Positions 18,101 to 24,601 are shown, numbered from the stretch's first letter. The stretch is 24,601 bases of DNA from Chryseosolibacter sp036402115 (GCA_036402115.1 DASWTM010000280.1:1-24601); one strand, 5' to 3'. Notes: generated by a model not told the origin, from the letters alone. Translations and numbers: made by a program.

Positions 18101-18731
18101 CATGGGCGTCCAGGACTTGTTCCCGAAAGAGCGATTCGAAAATGCAATCGTTTTGAAAAGCACGATGTTGACTTCCGCTTACATTCAAAACAATGGCAAC
18201 AATCAATTTGAGGTTAAACCGCTTCCAACCGAAGCACAATTCTCACCAATGTTTGGAACGGTGGTTACGGATGTTGACGAAGATGGAAACCTGGATGTGC
18301 TTGCAGTCGGAAATTCCTACGCCTGTGAAGTGTTGTCTGGATATTATGACGCTGGGATCGGAAATTTCCTGAAAGGTGACGGCAACGGAAACTTCAAGTC
18401 GGTTTCAATCAATCAATCTGGATTCTTTGTCGATGGTGATGCGAAAGCCCTGGCCCGATTAATTTCCGCTGAAGGCAGAGAATTGTTTGTAGTCACTCAG
18501 AATCGCGATAGTCTTAAAGTGTTTACCAGACCTTTTCAAACTTCTACGAATAGTGACCCCGTTGTAAAATTGAAGCCCAATGACGGGTACGCAATCCTTG
18601 AACTGTCTAACGGAAAGAAACGAAAGCAGGAGGTTTATTTGGGAACCGGATATCTGTCGTCTTCATCAAATTCGATCATCAGGAATAAGACCATCTCAAA
18701 GGTTGCGGTTGGAACTAAACCGAATCTATGA
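15186..18731 (+). CDS. Large FG-GAP/VCBS-repeat lipoprotein with central ASPIC/UnbV domain
   Basis: This 1181-residue exported lipoprotein has lipobox FAGC with C31 (C22 if the ATG at 15213 is used; both starts keep the signal peptide). I count fourteen calcium-type loops of the form DxDxDGxxD: seven before the ASPIC/UnbV domain (starting near residues 79, 130, 193, 267, 319, 401, 492) and seven after it (674, 723, 782, 843, 891, 925, 1029). The ASPIC/UnbV domain lies at about 540-612 (GYGTTIELFTDGKR, HFGLGK, ITWLGGRTQLLRDV). This suggests two seven-bladed beta-propellers flanking the small domain. Such VCBS proteins are known neighbours of SusCD pairs in Bacteroidota but have no assigned biochemical role. 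A surface glycan-binding role is inferred from position only; adhesion or an enzymatic role remain open. Confidence 0.85.
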   Translation: MKNRRQLTIMNNSRSWRLILSVIPVVLFAGCSNDKKELFALLPSSKTNIVFNNKLTESDTFNVLSFEYIYNGAGVGVGDVNNDGLTDVFFAGNMVSSSLYLNKGEFKFQDVTEQAAVKTDLWCTGVSMVDINQDGLLDIYVSTIQPSTKKPSVPNLLFLNKGVNHEGVPAFEEVAAKVGLADSSYATQAAFLDYDLDGDLDVYILTNALESYNRNQIMGLRNDGTGKSVDKFYRNEGIVNGLPVFKNVSKEVGVQTEGWGLGIVVNDINRDGYPDVYVANDFMSNDHLYINTGNGKFVNKIRSMLKHQEQNGMGIDMADINNDGLNDIVVLDMLPDDNLRQKTMFSTIGYDRFQMFREKGYEYQYIRNVLQLNNGNNTFSDIGYLSGIYATDWSWSSLFADFDNDGYRDLFVGNGYRKDITDQDFIAYSKEFSMFSTDRNRMNNIRKEIEKLSGVRKPNFLFRNNGDLTFTDRANEWGVDQPSYSNGAAYADFDNDGDLDLITNNINDEAFVYRNQLINEQSRSDHNFLRVKLKGGDGNSHGYGTTIELFTDGKRYYAEHETVRGYKSTVENVEHFGLGKVSKGIIDSVKITWLGGRTQLLRDVPVNQTITVSSSDGVVKQNSNPSFPQLLIESHDKVGIRYRHKEDEFVDFLQGQFLLPHKHSQGTPGITVGDINGDGLDDFVVGGSANRRASVFLQQKNGSFKRDSLAAKESEDMGILLFDADKDGDQDLYCVSGSSEFKGDKQNYQDRLYRNIGNGKFELDPDALPGMTASGSCVVANDFDHDGDLDLFVGGRVVPMRYPETPESYLLVNNGNGKFENQTSKFSSTLAMAGMVTSALWTDVNNDGWADLAVVGEWMPLRFYVNDKGRSFTSLTIPNSSGWWNSISGGDFDNDGDIDYIAGNLGLNSIYKASANEPVAVYAKDFDNNGSVDPILTRYIQGKEHPTHPREALTAQVAMLRGVVTSYAKYGGMGVQDLFPKERFENAIVLKSTMLTSAYIQNNGNNQFEVKPLPTEAQFSPMFGTVVTDVDEDGNLDVLAVGNSYACEVLSGYYDAGIGNFLKGDGNGNFKSVSINQSGFFVDGDAKALARLISAEGRELFVVTQNRDSLKVFTRPFQTSTNSDPVVKLKPNDGYAILELSNGKKRKQEVYLGTGYLSSSSNSIIRNKTISKVAVGTKPNL

Positions 18732-20983
18732 GTGTACGGGCGGACATGAGAAAACGCGTCAACATCAGTCTCCTCTTTTTATGGTTGGTTATGATGTCCT
18801 GTGGTAATGATTCTTCGCATGAGCAGATGTTGGCCATTCTAAAACAGAAACGCGAAAATTATAATCGCTTTGATAACTTTTATGCTTCCGATGCCCACGT
18901 GGCCTATTATGATTCATTGATCAATGCTTCCTATAGTGCACAAGACAAAATGCGTTATACGTACAACAAAGCCCGAGCATTGATCGCGCTGGGAAGAGAA
19001 GATGAGGCGGTGGAAATATTGGAGCCGCAAGTAGAAAAGATCAAGGCCGAAAAAATTCAGGGCATGGACCGTCTGAAAGAACTTCTTGGTCTTGCCTATC
19101 TGCGTGGTGGAGAACGCGTGAACTGCATCAGGAATCACACACCGGAGACATGCATTTTACCCATTCAAGGTGCAGGCATTCATCGCGTGCAAACCGGCTC
19201 GCGCAACGCTGCACGCATATACACAGAACTGCTGAATGATCATCCGCAAAATCTCGAGTATCGTTGGCTGCTGAATATCGCGTACATGACGTTGGGAGAA
19301 TATCCCGCCAGGGTTCCCGAAAAAATGCTTGTTTACAATCTCAATCTTTCAACAACGGAAGTGGACTCGGGTACTTTTGTCAAACCGTTTCAGGATATGG
19401 CGGCTCAGCTTTCTCTGGGTGTCAACAACATGGCGGGTGGTTGCATCATTGATGATTTTGACAACGATGGCTATTTAGATATTGTAACATCAGCATGGGG
19501 AGTCGAGGAAGAAATGCATTTCTTTAAAAACAATGCAGATGGATCATTCAGTGATCAATCAGCTTCATCCAAATTGAAGGAGCTAACCGGTGGACTGAAC
19601 CTCATGCAAATGGATTACAACAACGATGGGTTTAAGGATATTTTCGTTTTACGAGGCGCATGGCTTCGTGACACCTACGGGCTGCAGCCAAATTCACTTT
19701 TAAAAAACAATGGCGATGGCACATTCTCAGACGTCACAATTGTTAGCGGATTATTATCCTTTCATCCTACACAGACTGCCACCTGGAATGATTTTAACAA
19801 TGACGGATGGCTTGATGTCTTCATTGGCAACGAGACCTGGGAGGGAAATGCATCGTCAGGAGAACATCCGGCTGAATTATTTATCAGCAATCAGGATGGC
19901 ACGTTTACGAATGTCGCGGAAGAAGCCGGTGTGGATTTCACAGGTTTTGTGAAGGGAGTGACGTCCGGAGATTACAATAATGACGGATGGAAAGATATTT
20001 TCGCTACATCGTTATCCGGTCAACGCTTCCTCCTGAAAAACAAAGGCGCCTCCGGCAAAACGCCACTGTTCGAAAATGTAACAAAGCAGGCTGGAATTTT
20101 TCCTGACACAATCAGCAGAACGTTCCCCACGTGGTTCTGGGACTACAATAACGATGGGTGGCTTGATCTGTTTGTTGGAGATTTTACTTTTGATCGCCCG
20201 ATCTCTTCCTACTCGGCTGCCGAAGGATTGAACATCGCAACTGGTGTCTCAGGTGCATGCAAGCTTTACAGGAACAATCAGGACGGAACCTTCACCAATG
20301 TTTCCGAAGAAGTTGGCTTAACTAAGAAGGCTTTCGCGATGGGAGCCAACTTTGGAGACATCAACAACGATGGATTTCTCGACATCTACCTCGGCACGGG
20401 GAATCCCGAGTTGGAATCGATCGTTCCAAACAAACTCTTTCAAAATATTGGTGGAAAGAAGTTTGTGGATGTAACAGCACCGGCACGGGTCGGTCACCTT
20501 CAGAAAGGTCACGCCATTTCTTTTGCCGATGTTGACAATGATGGCGACCAGGACATTTACATTGAATTAGGCGGTGCGTACAAAGGTGATGCGTTTCACA
20601 ATGCTTTTTATGTGAATCCCAATCAAGATGAACTGAACAATTGGATTGTGCTTGACCTTGTAGGAACCAAAACCAACCGAAGTGCGATCGGATCGCGGAT
20701 CAAACTTACAATTACTGAACGCGGACAAAAGCGCAGCATCTACCGGGATGTAAATTCGGGCGGAAGTTTTGGTGCTTCACCGTTGAGGAAAGAGATTGGG
20801 ATCGGTCGTGCGGAGACGATTGATGAGATTGAGATTCAATGGCATGGTGGGGAAACGCAAGTCTTTAGAAATGTTAAACCGAATCAGTTTCTTAGGATCA
20901 CGGAAGGAAGTAGTGCTCTCGAGAATATTCCTGTTAAGACGGTTACGTTAACTGGTCAAAACTCTCACAGTCATCATCATTGA
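18728..20983 (+). CDS. TPR-like plus FG-GAP/ASPIC-UnbV lipoprotein
   Basis: This 751-residue exported lipoprotein has lipobox MMSC at C25 (start M1; M7 at 18746 is possible). An alpha-helical, TPR-like N-terminal region spans about 30-210 (YNKARALIALGREDEAVEILEP; AARIYTELLNDHPQNLEYRW) and includes a compact C133-x3-H137-x4-C142 motif followed by ILPI and GAGIH. Then come seven DxDxDG-type loops (near 243, 296, 355, 415, 472, 544, 601), consistent with one seven-bladed propeller, and a C-terminal ASPIC/UnbV domain at about 650-725 (SAIGSRIKLTI, IEIQWHGGETQVFRNVKPNQ). It ends in a histidine-rich tail, HSHHH. Its ATG overlaps the preceding stop as ATGA, so the two proteins are translationally coupled and probably act together. 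Function is not known; it may be a surface binding or complex-forming protein. Confidence 0.85.
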   Translation: MSVRADMRKRVNISLLFLWLVMMSCGNDSSHEQMLAILKQKRENYNRFDNFYASDAHVAYYDSLINASYSAQDKMRYTYNKARALIALGREDEAVEILEPQVEKIKAEKIQGMDRLKELLGLAYLRGGERVNCIRNHTPETCILPIQGAGIHRVQTGSRNAARIYTELLNDHPQNLEYRWLLNIAYMTLGEYPARVPEKMLVYNLNLSTTEVDSGTFVKPFQDMAAQLSLGVNNMAGGCIIDDFDNDGYLDIVTSAWGVEEEMHFFKNNADGSFSDQSASSKLKELTGGLNLMQMDYNNDGFKDIFVLRGAWLRDTYGLQPNSLLKNNGDGTFSDVTIVSGLLSFHPTQTATWNDFNNDGWLDVFIGNETWEGNASSGEHPAELFISNQDGTFTNVAEEAGVDFTGFVKGVTSGDYNNDGWKDIFATSLSGQRFLLKNKGASGKTPLFENVTKQAGIFPDTISRTFPTWFWDYNNDGWLDLFVGDFTFDRPISSYSAAEGLNIATGVSGACKLYRNNQDGTFTNVSEEVGLTKKAFAMGANFGDINNDGFLDIYLGTGNPELESIVPNKLFQNIGGKKFVDVTAPARVGHLQKGHAISFADVDNDGDQDIYIELGGAYKGDAFHNAFYVNPNQDELNNWIVLDLVGTKTNRSAIGSRIKLTITERGQKRSIYRDVNSGGSFGASPLRKEIGIGRAETIDEIEIQWHGGETQVFRNVKPNQFLRITEGSSALENIPVKTVTLTGQNSHSHHH

Positions 20984-21020
20984 TTTGCCAATGCTTATTG
21001 AGTTTGGTAAATAAATAGAG

Positions 21021-21261
21021 AGCACCGATCTTGAGCCACCTCGCTTTCAGCGAGGTGAGCGAAAGATCCCTATCAACTTTTGGTGATCGTGTAGATAAAG
21101 GCTGTCATTCGAAGGCGAATCATATTGAGTAAGAGTTCGTCTTCGAAGTCACAGGTACTTTACAAAAAGGGTCAATCTGATCAGGCGCTCGGCTTAAGTT
21201 AAGGGTCTTTCGCTCATCCCGCTAGCGCGGGATGGCTCAAGATCTGGTGCTACTTTTTTGG
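21021..21261. repeat. REP/MITE-like nested palindromic element, copy 1 (intact)
   Basis: Perfect 11-bp outer inverted repeats GATCTTGAGCC (21027-21037) and GGCTCAAGATC (21234-21244) extend outward as AGCACC / GGTGCT with one indel. Each end carries a hairpin: CACCTCGC/GCGAGGTG (21037-21044 and 21050-21057) on the left, CATCCCGC/GCGGGATG (21215-21222 and 21227-21234) on the right. Inside lie TGAGCGAAAGATCCCT (21056-21071) and its near-reverse complement AGGGTCTTTCGCTCA (21202-21216). A central pair TTCGAAGGCGAA (21108-21119) and TTCGTCTTCGAA (21136-21147) has one mismatch. The unit thus has terminal inverted repeats of about 47-50 bp, each holding a hairpin, like a REP doublet. It has no coding capacity, so any mobility would need a transposase elsewhere. 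Confidence 0.8.
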
Positions 21262-21286
21262 GGCTTTGAAGCTTAACTTCGGGGTT

Positions 21287-21503
21287 CACTTTCAGCGAGG
21301 TGAGCGAAAGATCCCTATCAACTTTTGGTGATCGTGTAGATAAAGGCTTTCCTTCAAAGTCGAATCATATTAGTAAGAGTTCGTCTTCGAAGTCACCGGT
21401 ACTTTACAAAAGGGTCAATTTGATCAGGCGTGCGGGTTAAGTTAAGGGTCTTTCGCTCATCCCGCTAGCGCGGGATGGCTCAAGAGCTGTGCTACTTTTT
21501 TGG
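21287..21503. repeat. REP/MITE-like element, copy 2 (left end truncated)
   Basis: This is a direct repeat of 21045-21261 with about ten substitutions and three single-base indels by hand alignment. The right hairpin CATCCCGC/GCGGGATG and the GGCTCAAGA end are kept, but the left hairpin has lost its outer arm (only CAC-TTTCAGCGAGGTG remains) and the left outer inverted repeat is missing. Its central palindrome has also diverged (TTCAAAGTCGAA against TTCGTCTTCGAA). It ends 3 bp before the esterase stop codon. It looks like an older or incomplete duplicate of copy 1. Confidence 0.8.
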
Positions 21504-21506
21504 CGG

Positions 21507-22472
21507 TTACTTCGGTGCGGATGCCTTGCCTCCATCAGCCACAAGAAACTTGTTGACATCGAGCCAATGGATGAAGGCATCAAACCATTTATTGCTTGTG
21601 CGATTAGGATTGCCTAGGCCAAAGCCATGTCCGCCATTCTGATAAAGATGAAACTCAACAGGCTTGCCAGCTTTGAACCATGAGTCGATTATACCAAACT
21701 GACCACGGAAAAGAAAATCATCGGTCGCGATAACGTTGAACATCGGTGGAGCATCGCTTGGTACATCAACAGGTCCCATTCCACCATAGATTGGTCCAAT
21801 GAAATCCAGGTCCATCACTTTCGATTTCAGTGTGCAATGCATGGTGAGACCAGCGCCAGCAGAAAAACCAATCATGCCCAATCGTGCAGTATCTACGCCC
21901 CATTCATCAGCGCGTTTTAAGATCATCGCGTAAGCTGCCTCTGCATCGGCAAGTTGATTAGTGAGATCCATCTGTGGTCTTGGTGGAGGAGGTGTGTCTT
22001 TCTTTGCATCTGAAGGAGGTGCTGCAGCAGCAAAGGTTCGATTCATCGACTCCTTAAATGCATCGAGTGATTCTGGTGTTGGATGAAGTCTGTATTTAAG
22101 AACAAAAGCTGCGATGCCCTTATCCGCGAGCGCCTGTGCAACCTCCCAACCTTCGTTTCCCATAGAGAGCCACCGGAATCCGCCACCTGGTGCAACGATC
22201 ACAGCCGCGCCATTTCCCTGACCTTTCTTAGGCAGAAATGGAGTCAGCGTTGCAGTCGTAATGTTTCGTGCCATCGGATCTCCCCATTGCCGAAACCACG
22301 TTTCTTTTGCCGGTTGATTTTCGACACCACCGGTTCCAAGCTTGATCGCATTTGGCTCTGGGGGAGCCTCGAGCGGATAAATCGTTCCATCCTGTGCGTT
22401 AGCAAACGCGGCAATGACAAGTAAGCACGCGACAATGACTATCCTCGGCAGTGTGTTGATTCTGGTTGACAT
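21507..22472 (-). CDS. Secreted alpha/beta-hydrolase (acetyl-xylan esterase-like)
   Basis: This 321-residue exported serine esterase of the BD-FAE/dienelactone-hydrolase-like group is likely to remove acetyl or similar groups from hemicellulose. A signal peptide spans 1-26 (LVIAAFANA before QDG). Visible features are the oxyanion-loop motif VAPGGGF (93-99), the nucleophile S204 in GFSAGAG, a probable acid at D251 or D252 in VIATDDFL and the histidine H282 in NGGHGFG. A low-complexity, proline- and alanine-rich insert (about 147-167, with DTPPPPRP) sits before the nucleophile domain and is probably a surface loop. It is transcribed divergently from the GH9-like gene across a 268-bp gap holding a candidate operator, and convergently with the FG-GAP genes. 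Substrate is inferred from context; other carboxylesters are possible. Confidence 0.87.
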   Translation of the reverse strand: MSTRINTLPRIVIVACLLVIAAFANAQDGTIYPLEAPPEPNAIKLGTGGVENQPAKETWFRQWGDPMARNITTATLTPFLPKKGQGNGAAVIVAPGGGFRWLSMGNEGWEVAQALADKGIAAFVLKYRLHPTPESLDAFKESMNRTFAAAAPPSDAKKDTPPPPRPQMDLTNQLADAEAAYAMILKRADEWGVDTARLGMIGFSAGAGLTMHCTLKSKVMDLDFIGPIYGGMGPVDVPSDAPPMFNVIATDDFLFRGQFGIIDSWFKAGKPVEFHLYQNGGHGFGLGNPNRTSNKWFDAFIHWLDVNKFLVADGGKASAPK

Positions 22473-22624
22473 ACTTATGTTGTTTTTATGAAACAGTTAA
22501 ACTTCAATTGTATTTGGTCAAGGGAAATTTTCCGCATCATACCTATACTATGACGGTTGTGCTACCAGCTTTCCCTAATCGTTGAATCGAAAAAGGTTTT
22601 TTATCTGCTGATGCCAGCGGTCAT

Positions 22625-22639
22625 GATTGCGAAGCAATC
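22625..22639. repeat. Short hairpin GATTGC-GAA-GCAATC
   Basis: Six-base perfect arms with a 3-base loop lie in the divergent intergenic gap between the esterase and the GH9-like gene. Sequences of the ATTGCGAAGCAAT type are common small interspersed repeats in many bacterial genomes, so this may be a fragment of such a repeat or just a local hairpin in the leader. No function is claimed. Confidence 0.35.
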
Positions 22640-22685
22640 CCGTTGCTAGAAATAATATCGCTCTATCTGAATTGAATTCCAATTT

Positions 22686-22710
22686 AATAAGTGTTTTTAT
22701 TACATTTATC
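22686..22710. promoter_or_regulatory. Candidate operator C, upstream of the GH9-like gene
   Basis: Half-site AATAAGTGT (22686-22694), 7-bp centre, right half ACATTTATC (22702-22710), which agrees with the inverted half-site at 7 of 9 positions. The left half is identical to that of candidate operator A, and the site ends 30 bp before the start codon against 31 bp for site A. It could control both this gene and the divergent esterase gene, whose start is 213 bp away. The binding factor is inferred. Confidence 0.55.
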
Positions 22711-22740
22711 TTTTCACAAACTGATTTTACTCTTTATCAC

Positions 22741-24601
22741 ATGAAAAAGTTGACGTTTTTAACAGGGGTAATGATTCTGATCGCAGGCATGGGGGTCTAC
22801 GCGCAGCAGCTGAAATTAAACAAGCTCGAATACTTCGAAACGCAAGGAGTTAACGTTCTTGTTTACAACAACCTTTTCACCGGTGGTTTTAACGATGAGA
22901 AGAATGCAGGTATAGAATTGATCCACCATGGTGTAAGAACCGCGCAAGGTGGTGCAGTAAGACTTTCCAACACTCCGGAGCAATGGGATCTTGTCCCCGA
23001 GATCCTGAACCGAAAGGTGAATGCCGCATCTCAATCCATCGAGGCTACGCTGCGATATAAAGATTATGATTTCGATTCACGCGTTGTTGTAACGGCAAAG
23101 GGGAACGGAGTGGAGATCGCTGTTTACCTCGACAAACCATTGCCACAAGCGCTTCAGGGAAAAGCTGGATTTAATCTGGAATTTCTTCCTTCACAATATT
23201 GGCAAAAAACGTATTTGATGGATGGGCGATACAATCGGGTTCCACGCTATGTGGTGGGCAACACCGTCACACGACCCGACAGTGAAAAACCAAAGCAGTT
23301 CAAAGGTTATAAAACTTCAGATGATCGAGGCACGGGAAAATTTATTGATCCGCTTCCGCTTGAAACCGGGCGCACCATGATACTTGCACCGGATGAACCG
23401 TCACGATTAGTAAAAATCACTTCTCAGGAGGCCGACCTCACGCTTTACGATGGTCGTGTGTTGGCGCAGAATGGCTGGTTTGTGGTGAGGAGTATTTTGC
23501 CTTCCGCTAAAACCGGAAAAGTTCTGACCTGGACTGTTGAGCCGAATGCTGTTCCGGGTTGGATAAGGGAACCCAACATTGGGTTCTCGCAAGTAGGTTA
23601 CGTTCCCTCGCAAACAAAAGTTGCTGTCATTGAACTCGACAAAAAAGACAAACCCGTTGCAAAAGTCTCGGTCCACAAGCTGAACGATGACGGAACGGAC
23701 CGAGAAGTATTTAGCGGAAACATCACGGAGTGGGGCACCTATTTTAAATACAACTATGTCAAGTTTGACTTCACGTCAGTGAAAACGCCAGGCATCTATT
23801 ATCTGAAGTATGGCACCATTAAAACAAACAACTTTATCATCGACAATAATGTATACAATGAGATCACTGATGCTACAAGCGATATCTGGATTCCCATCCA
23901 TATGAACCACATGGTGGTGAATGAAGGCTACCGCATCTGGCATGGCGAGCCGTTCAAAGAAGGATATCTGCAGGCGCCACCAAACACCGATCACTTCGAT
24001 TTGCACGCACAAGGACCAACAACGGATACGAAGTATAAAGCATTGGAGTTGATTCCCGGATTAAACATTGGAGGATTTTTTGATGCAGGCGATTTTGATA
24101 TCGAGACAGGAGCGAATATCAATGTGGTGCAAAACTTCGTTCACACCTGGGAATACTTCAAGCCGATGCGCGATCAGACCTTCGTTGATCAAAAGCAACG
24201 CTACGTTGATCTTCATCGACCCGATGGAACTCCGGATGTGTTGCAGTTTATCGAACACGGTACGTTGAACCTCGTGGCGCAGGCCGAGAACGTAGGACAC
24301 ATGACGCAAACGCTTTCCAATGCTGTTCTCGACAATTACCATCACCTTGGTGATGCAGCTTCGATAACGGATGGCCTGCCATACAATCCGAAGCTTGGTC
24401 CTTATGAGATAGCAGCAGACGGCAGGTCGAGTGGAGTGAAGGACGATATGTGGGCGTTCACAACCCGAAATGCCGCGCTTGATCTGCGTGCAGCCACTAC
24501 GTTTGCCGCAGCAAGCAGGGCCTTGAAAGGTTATAACGATGATCTTTCAGCTCGGGCGTTAGCACAATCAAAAAGACTTCTGAAAGAGGCGAGCGAATTA
24601 C
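22741..24601 (+). CDS. Secreted GH9-like glycoside hydrolase, 3' end outside window
   Basis: The frame is open from ATG 22741 to the window edge (620 codons). A signal peptide spans about 1-21 (MILIAGMGVYA before QQL). Residues 22-275 form an N-terminal region I cannot assign, beta-rich in appearance (YKDYDFDSRVVVTAKGNG; LTWTVEPNAVPGW). Residues about 280-370 look like the Ig-like N-terminal domain of GH9 enzymes (IGFSQVGYVPSQTKVAVIEL, KTPGIYYLKYG, NNFIIDNNVYNEI). The catalytic (alpha/alpha)6 domain then begins, with GGFFDAGDFD at 444-453 holding the DAGD aspartates that act as general base in GH9. The catalytic glutamate would lie near the missing C-terminus. Family GH9 is well supported; substrate (beta-glucan, xyloglucan or other) is not. 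The candidate operator 30 bp upstream suggests co-regulation with the arabinofuranosidase. Confidence 0.85.
   Translation, partial: MKKLTFLTGVMILIAGMGVYAQQLKLNKLEYFETQGVNVLVYNNLFTGGFNDEKNAGIELIHHGVRTAQGGAVRLSNTPEQWDLVPEILNRKVNAASQSIEATLRYKDYDFDSRVVVTAKGNGVEIAVYLDKPLPQALQGKAGFNLEFLPSQYWQKTYLMDGRYNRVPRYVVGNTVTRPDSEKPKQFKGYKTSDDRGTGKFIDPLPLETGRTMILAPDEPSRLVKITSQEADLTLYDGRVLAQNGWFVVRSILPSAKTGKVLTWTVEPNAVPGWIREPNIGFSQVGYVPSQTKVAVIELDKKDKPVAKVSVHKLNDDGTDREVFSGNITEWGTYFKYNYVKFDFTSVKTPGIYYLKYGTIKTNNFIIDNNVYNEITDATSDIWIPIHMNHMVVNEGYRIWHGEPFKEGYLQAPPNTDHFDLHAQGPTTDTKYKALELIPGLNIGGFFDAGDFDIETGANINVVQNFVHTWEYFKPMRDQTFVDQKQRYVDLHRPDGTPDVLQFIEHGTLNLVAQAENVGHMTQTLSNAVLDNYHHLGDAASITDGLPYNPKLGPYEIAADGRSSGVKDDMWAFTTRNAALDLRAATTFAAASRALKGYNDDLSARALAQSKRLLKEASEL

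Larger units (their letters stand above)
20984..21506. other. 523-bp convergent intergenic region filled by repeats
   Basis: No credible coding frame is present. Most of it is two roughly 94% identical direct copies of a palindromic element (annotated separately), placed between the stops of two convergent genes. No separate classical terminator is needed, because the element's own strong hairpins at 21037-21057 and 21215-21234, and the retained right hairpin of copy 2, could stop transcripts from either side. Confidence 0.7.

Noticed and set aside
15186..20983. Calling the FG-GAP proteins integrin-like adhesins or hydrolases
   Set aside because: The calcium-type loops and ASPIC/UnbV domain identify fold classes only; nothing in the sequence gives a catalytic site or a known adhesion ligand.
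21037..21503. Possible CRISPR or tandem array in the convergent gap
   Set aside because: There are only two long copies (about 215 bp) with no short regularly spaced repeats or unique spacers, and no cas genes nearby.

Overview
The window reads as chromosomal DNA from a member of the Bacteroidota, most likely a Cytophagales- or Chitinophagales-type soil or aquatic polysaccharide degrader. The support is a SusC/SusD pair with a carboxypeptidase-regulatory-like domain and a 'VVVVGYGTQKK' plug start, an ECF sigma/FecR pair of the type that drives such porins, an SGLT-type sugar symporter, a Nudix-type arabinose regulator, and start codons with no strong Shine-Dalgarno. Genus and species cannot be read from this alone.

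Layout. (1) 1-5146 is an L-arabinose catabolic operon on the plus strand: the end of ribulokinase (araB), ribulose-5-phosphate 4-epimerase (araD), arabinose isomerase (araA), a sodium/sugar symporter and a Nudix-family regulator resembling AraR. Gaps are 34 bp or less, and araB and araD overlap by 4 bp. (2) 5332-8037 holds a secreted GH51 alpha-L-arabinofuranosidase and a CE1-type (feruloyl/xylan) esterase. (3) 8369-20983 is a polysaccharide-utilisation block: ECF sigma factor, FecR anti-sigma, STN-domain SusC transducer/porin, SusD lipoprotein, a strong hairpin terminator, then two translationally coupled FG-GAP/ASPIC-UnbV lipoproteins in the place where surface glycan-binding proteins often sit. 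(4) 20984-21506 is a non-coding convergent gap filled by two copies of a REP/MITE-like nested palindrome. (5) 21507-24601 holds a secreted alpha/beta-hydrolase esterase on the minus strand, divergent from a secreted GH9-like glycoside hydrolase that runs off the end.

How it works together (inference). Surface and periplasmic enzymes (CE1 esterase, second esterase, GH9-like hydrolase, GH51) would strip acyl groups and cut an arabinose-containing plant polymer such as arabinoxylan, arabinan or an arabinosylated hemicellulose. SusCD imports oligosaccharides, the symporter brings arabinose into the cytoplasm, and AraA/AraB/AraD convert it to D-xylulose-5-phosphate. Two control layers are visible: the AraR-like Nudix protein, and the sigma/FecR/STN-SusC surface-signalling circuit.

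The most notable non-coding signal is a 25-bp imperfect palindrome, half-site AATAAGTGT with a 7-bp centre, found upstream of three genes: the GH51, the ECF sigma factor and the GH9-like gene. It is a good candidate operator joining the two layers. The most notable protein signal is the pair of FG-GAP/ASPIC-UnbV lipoproteins, with 7+7 and 7 DxDxDG-type loops respectively.
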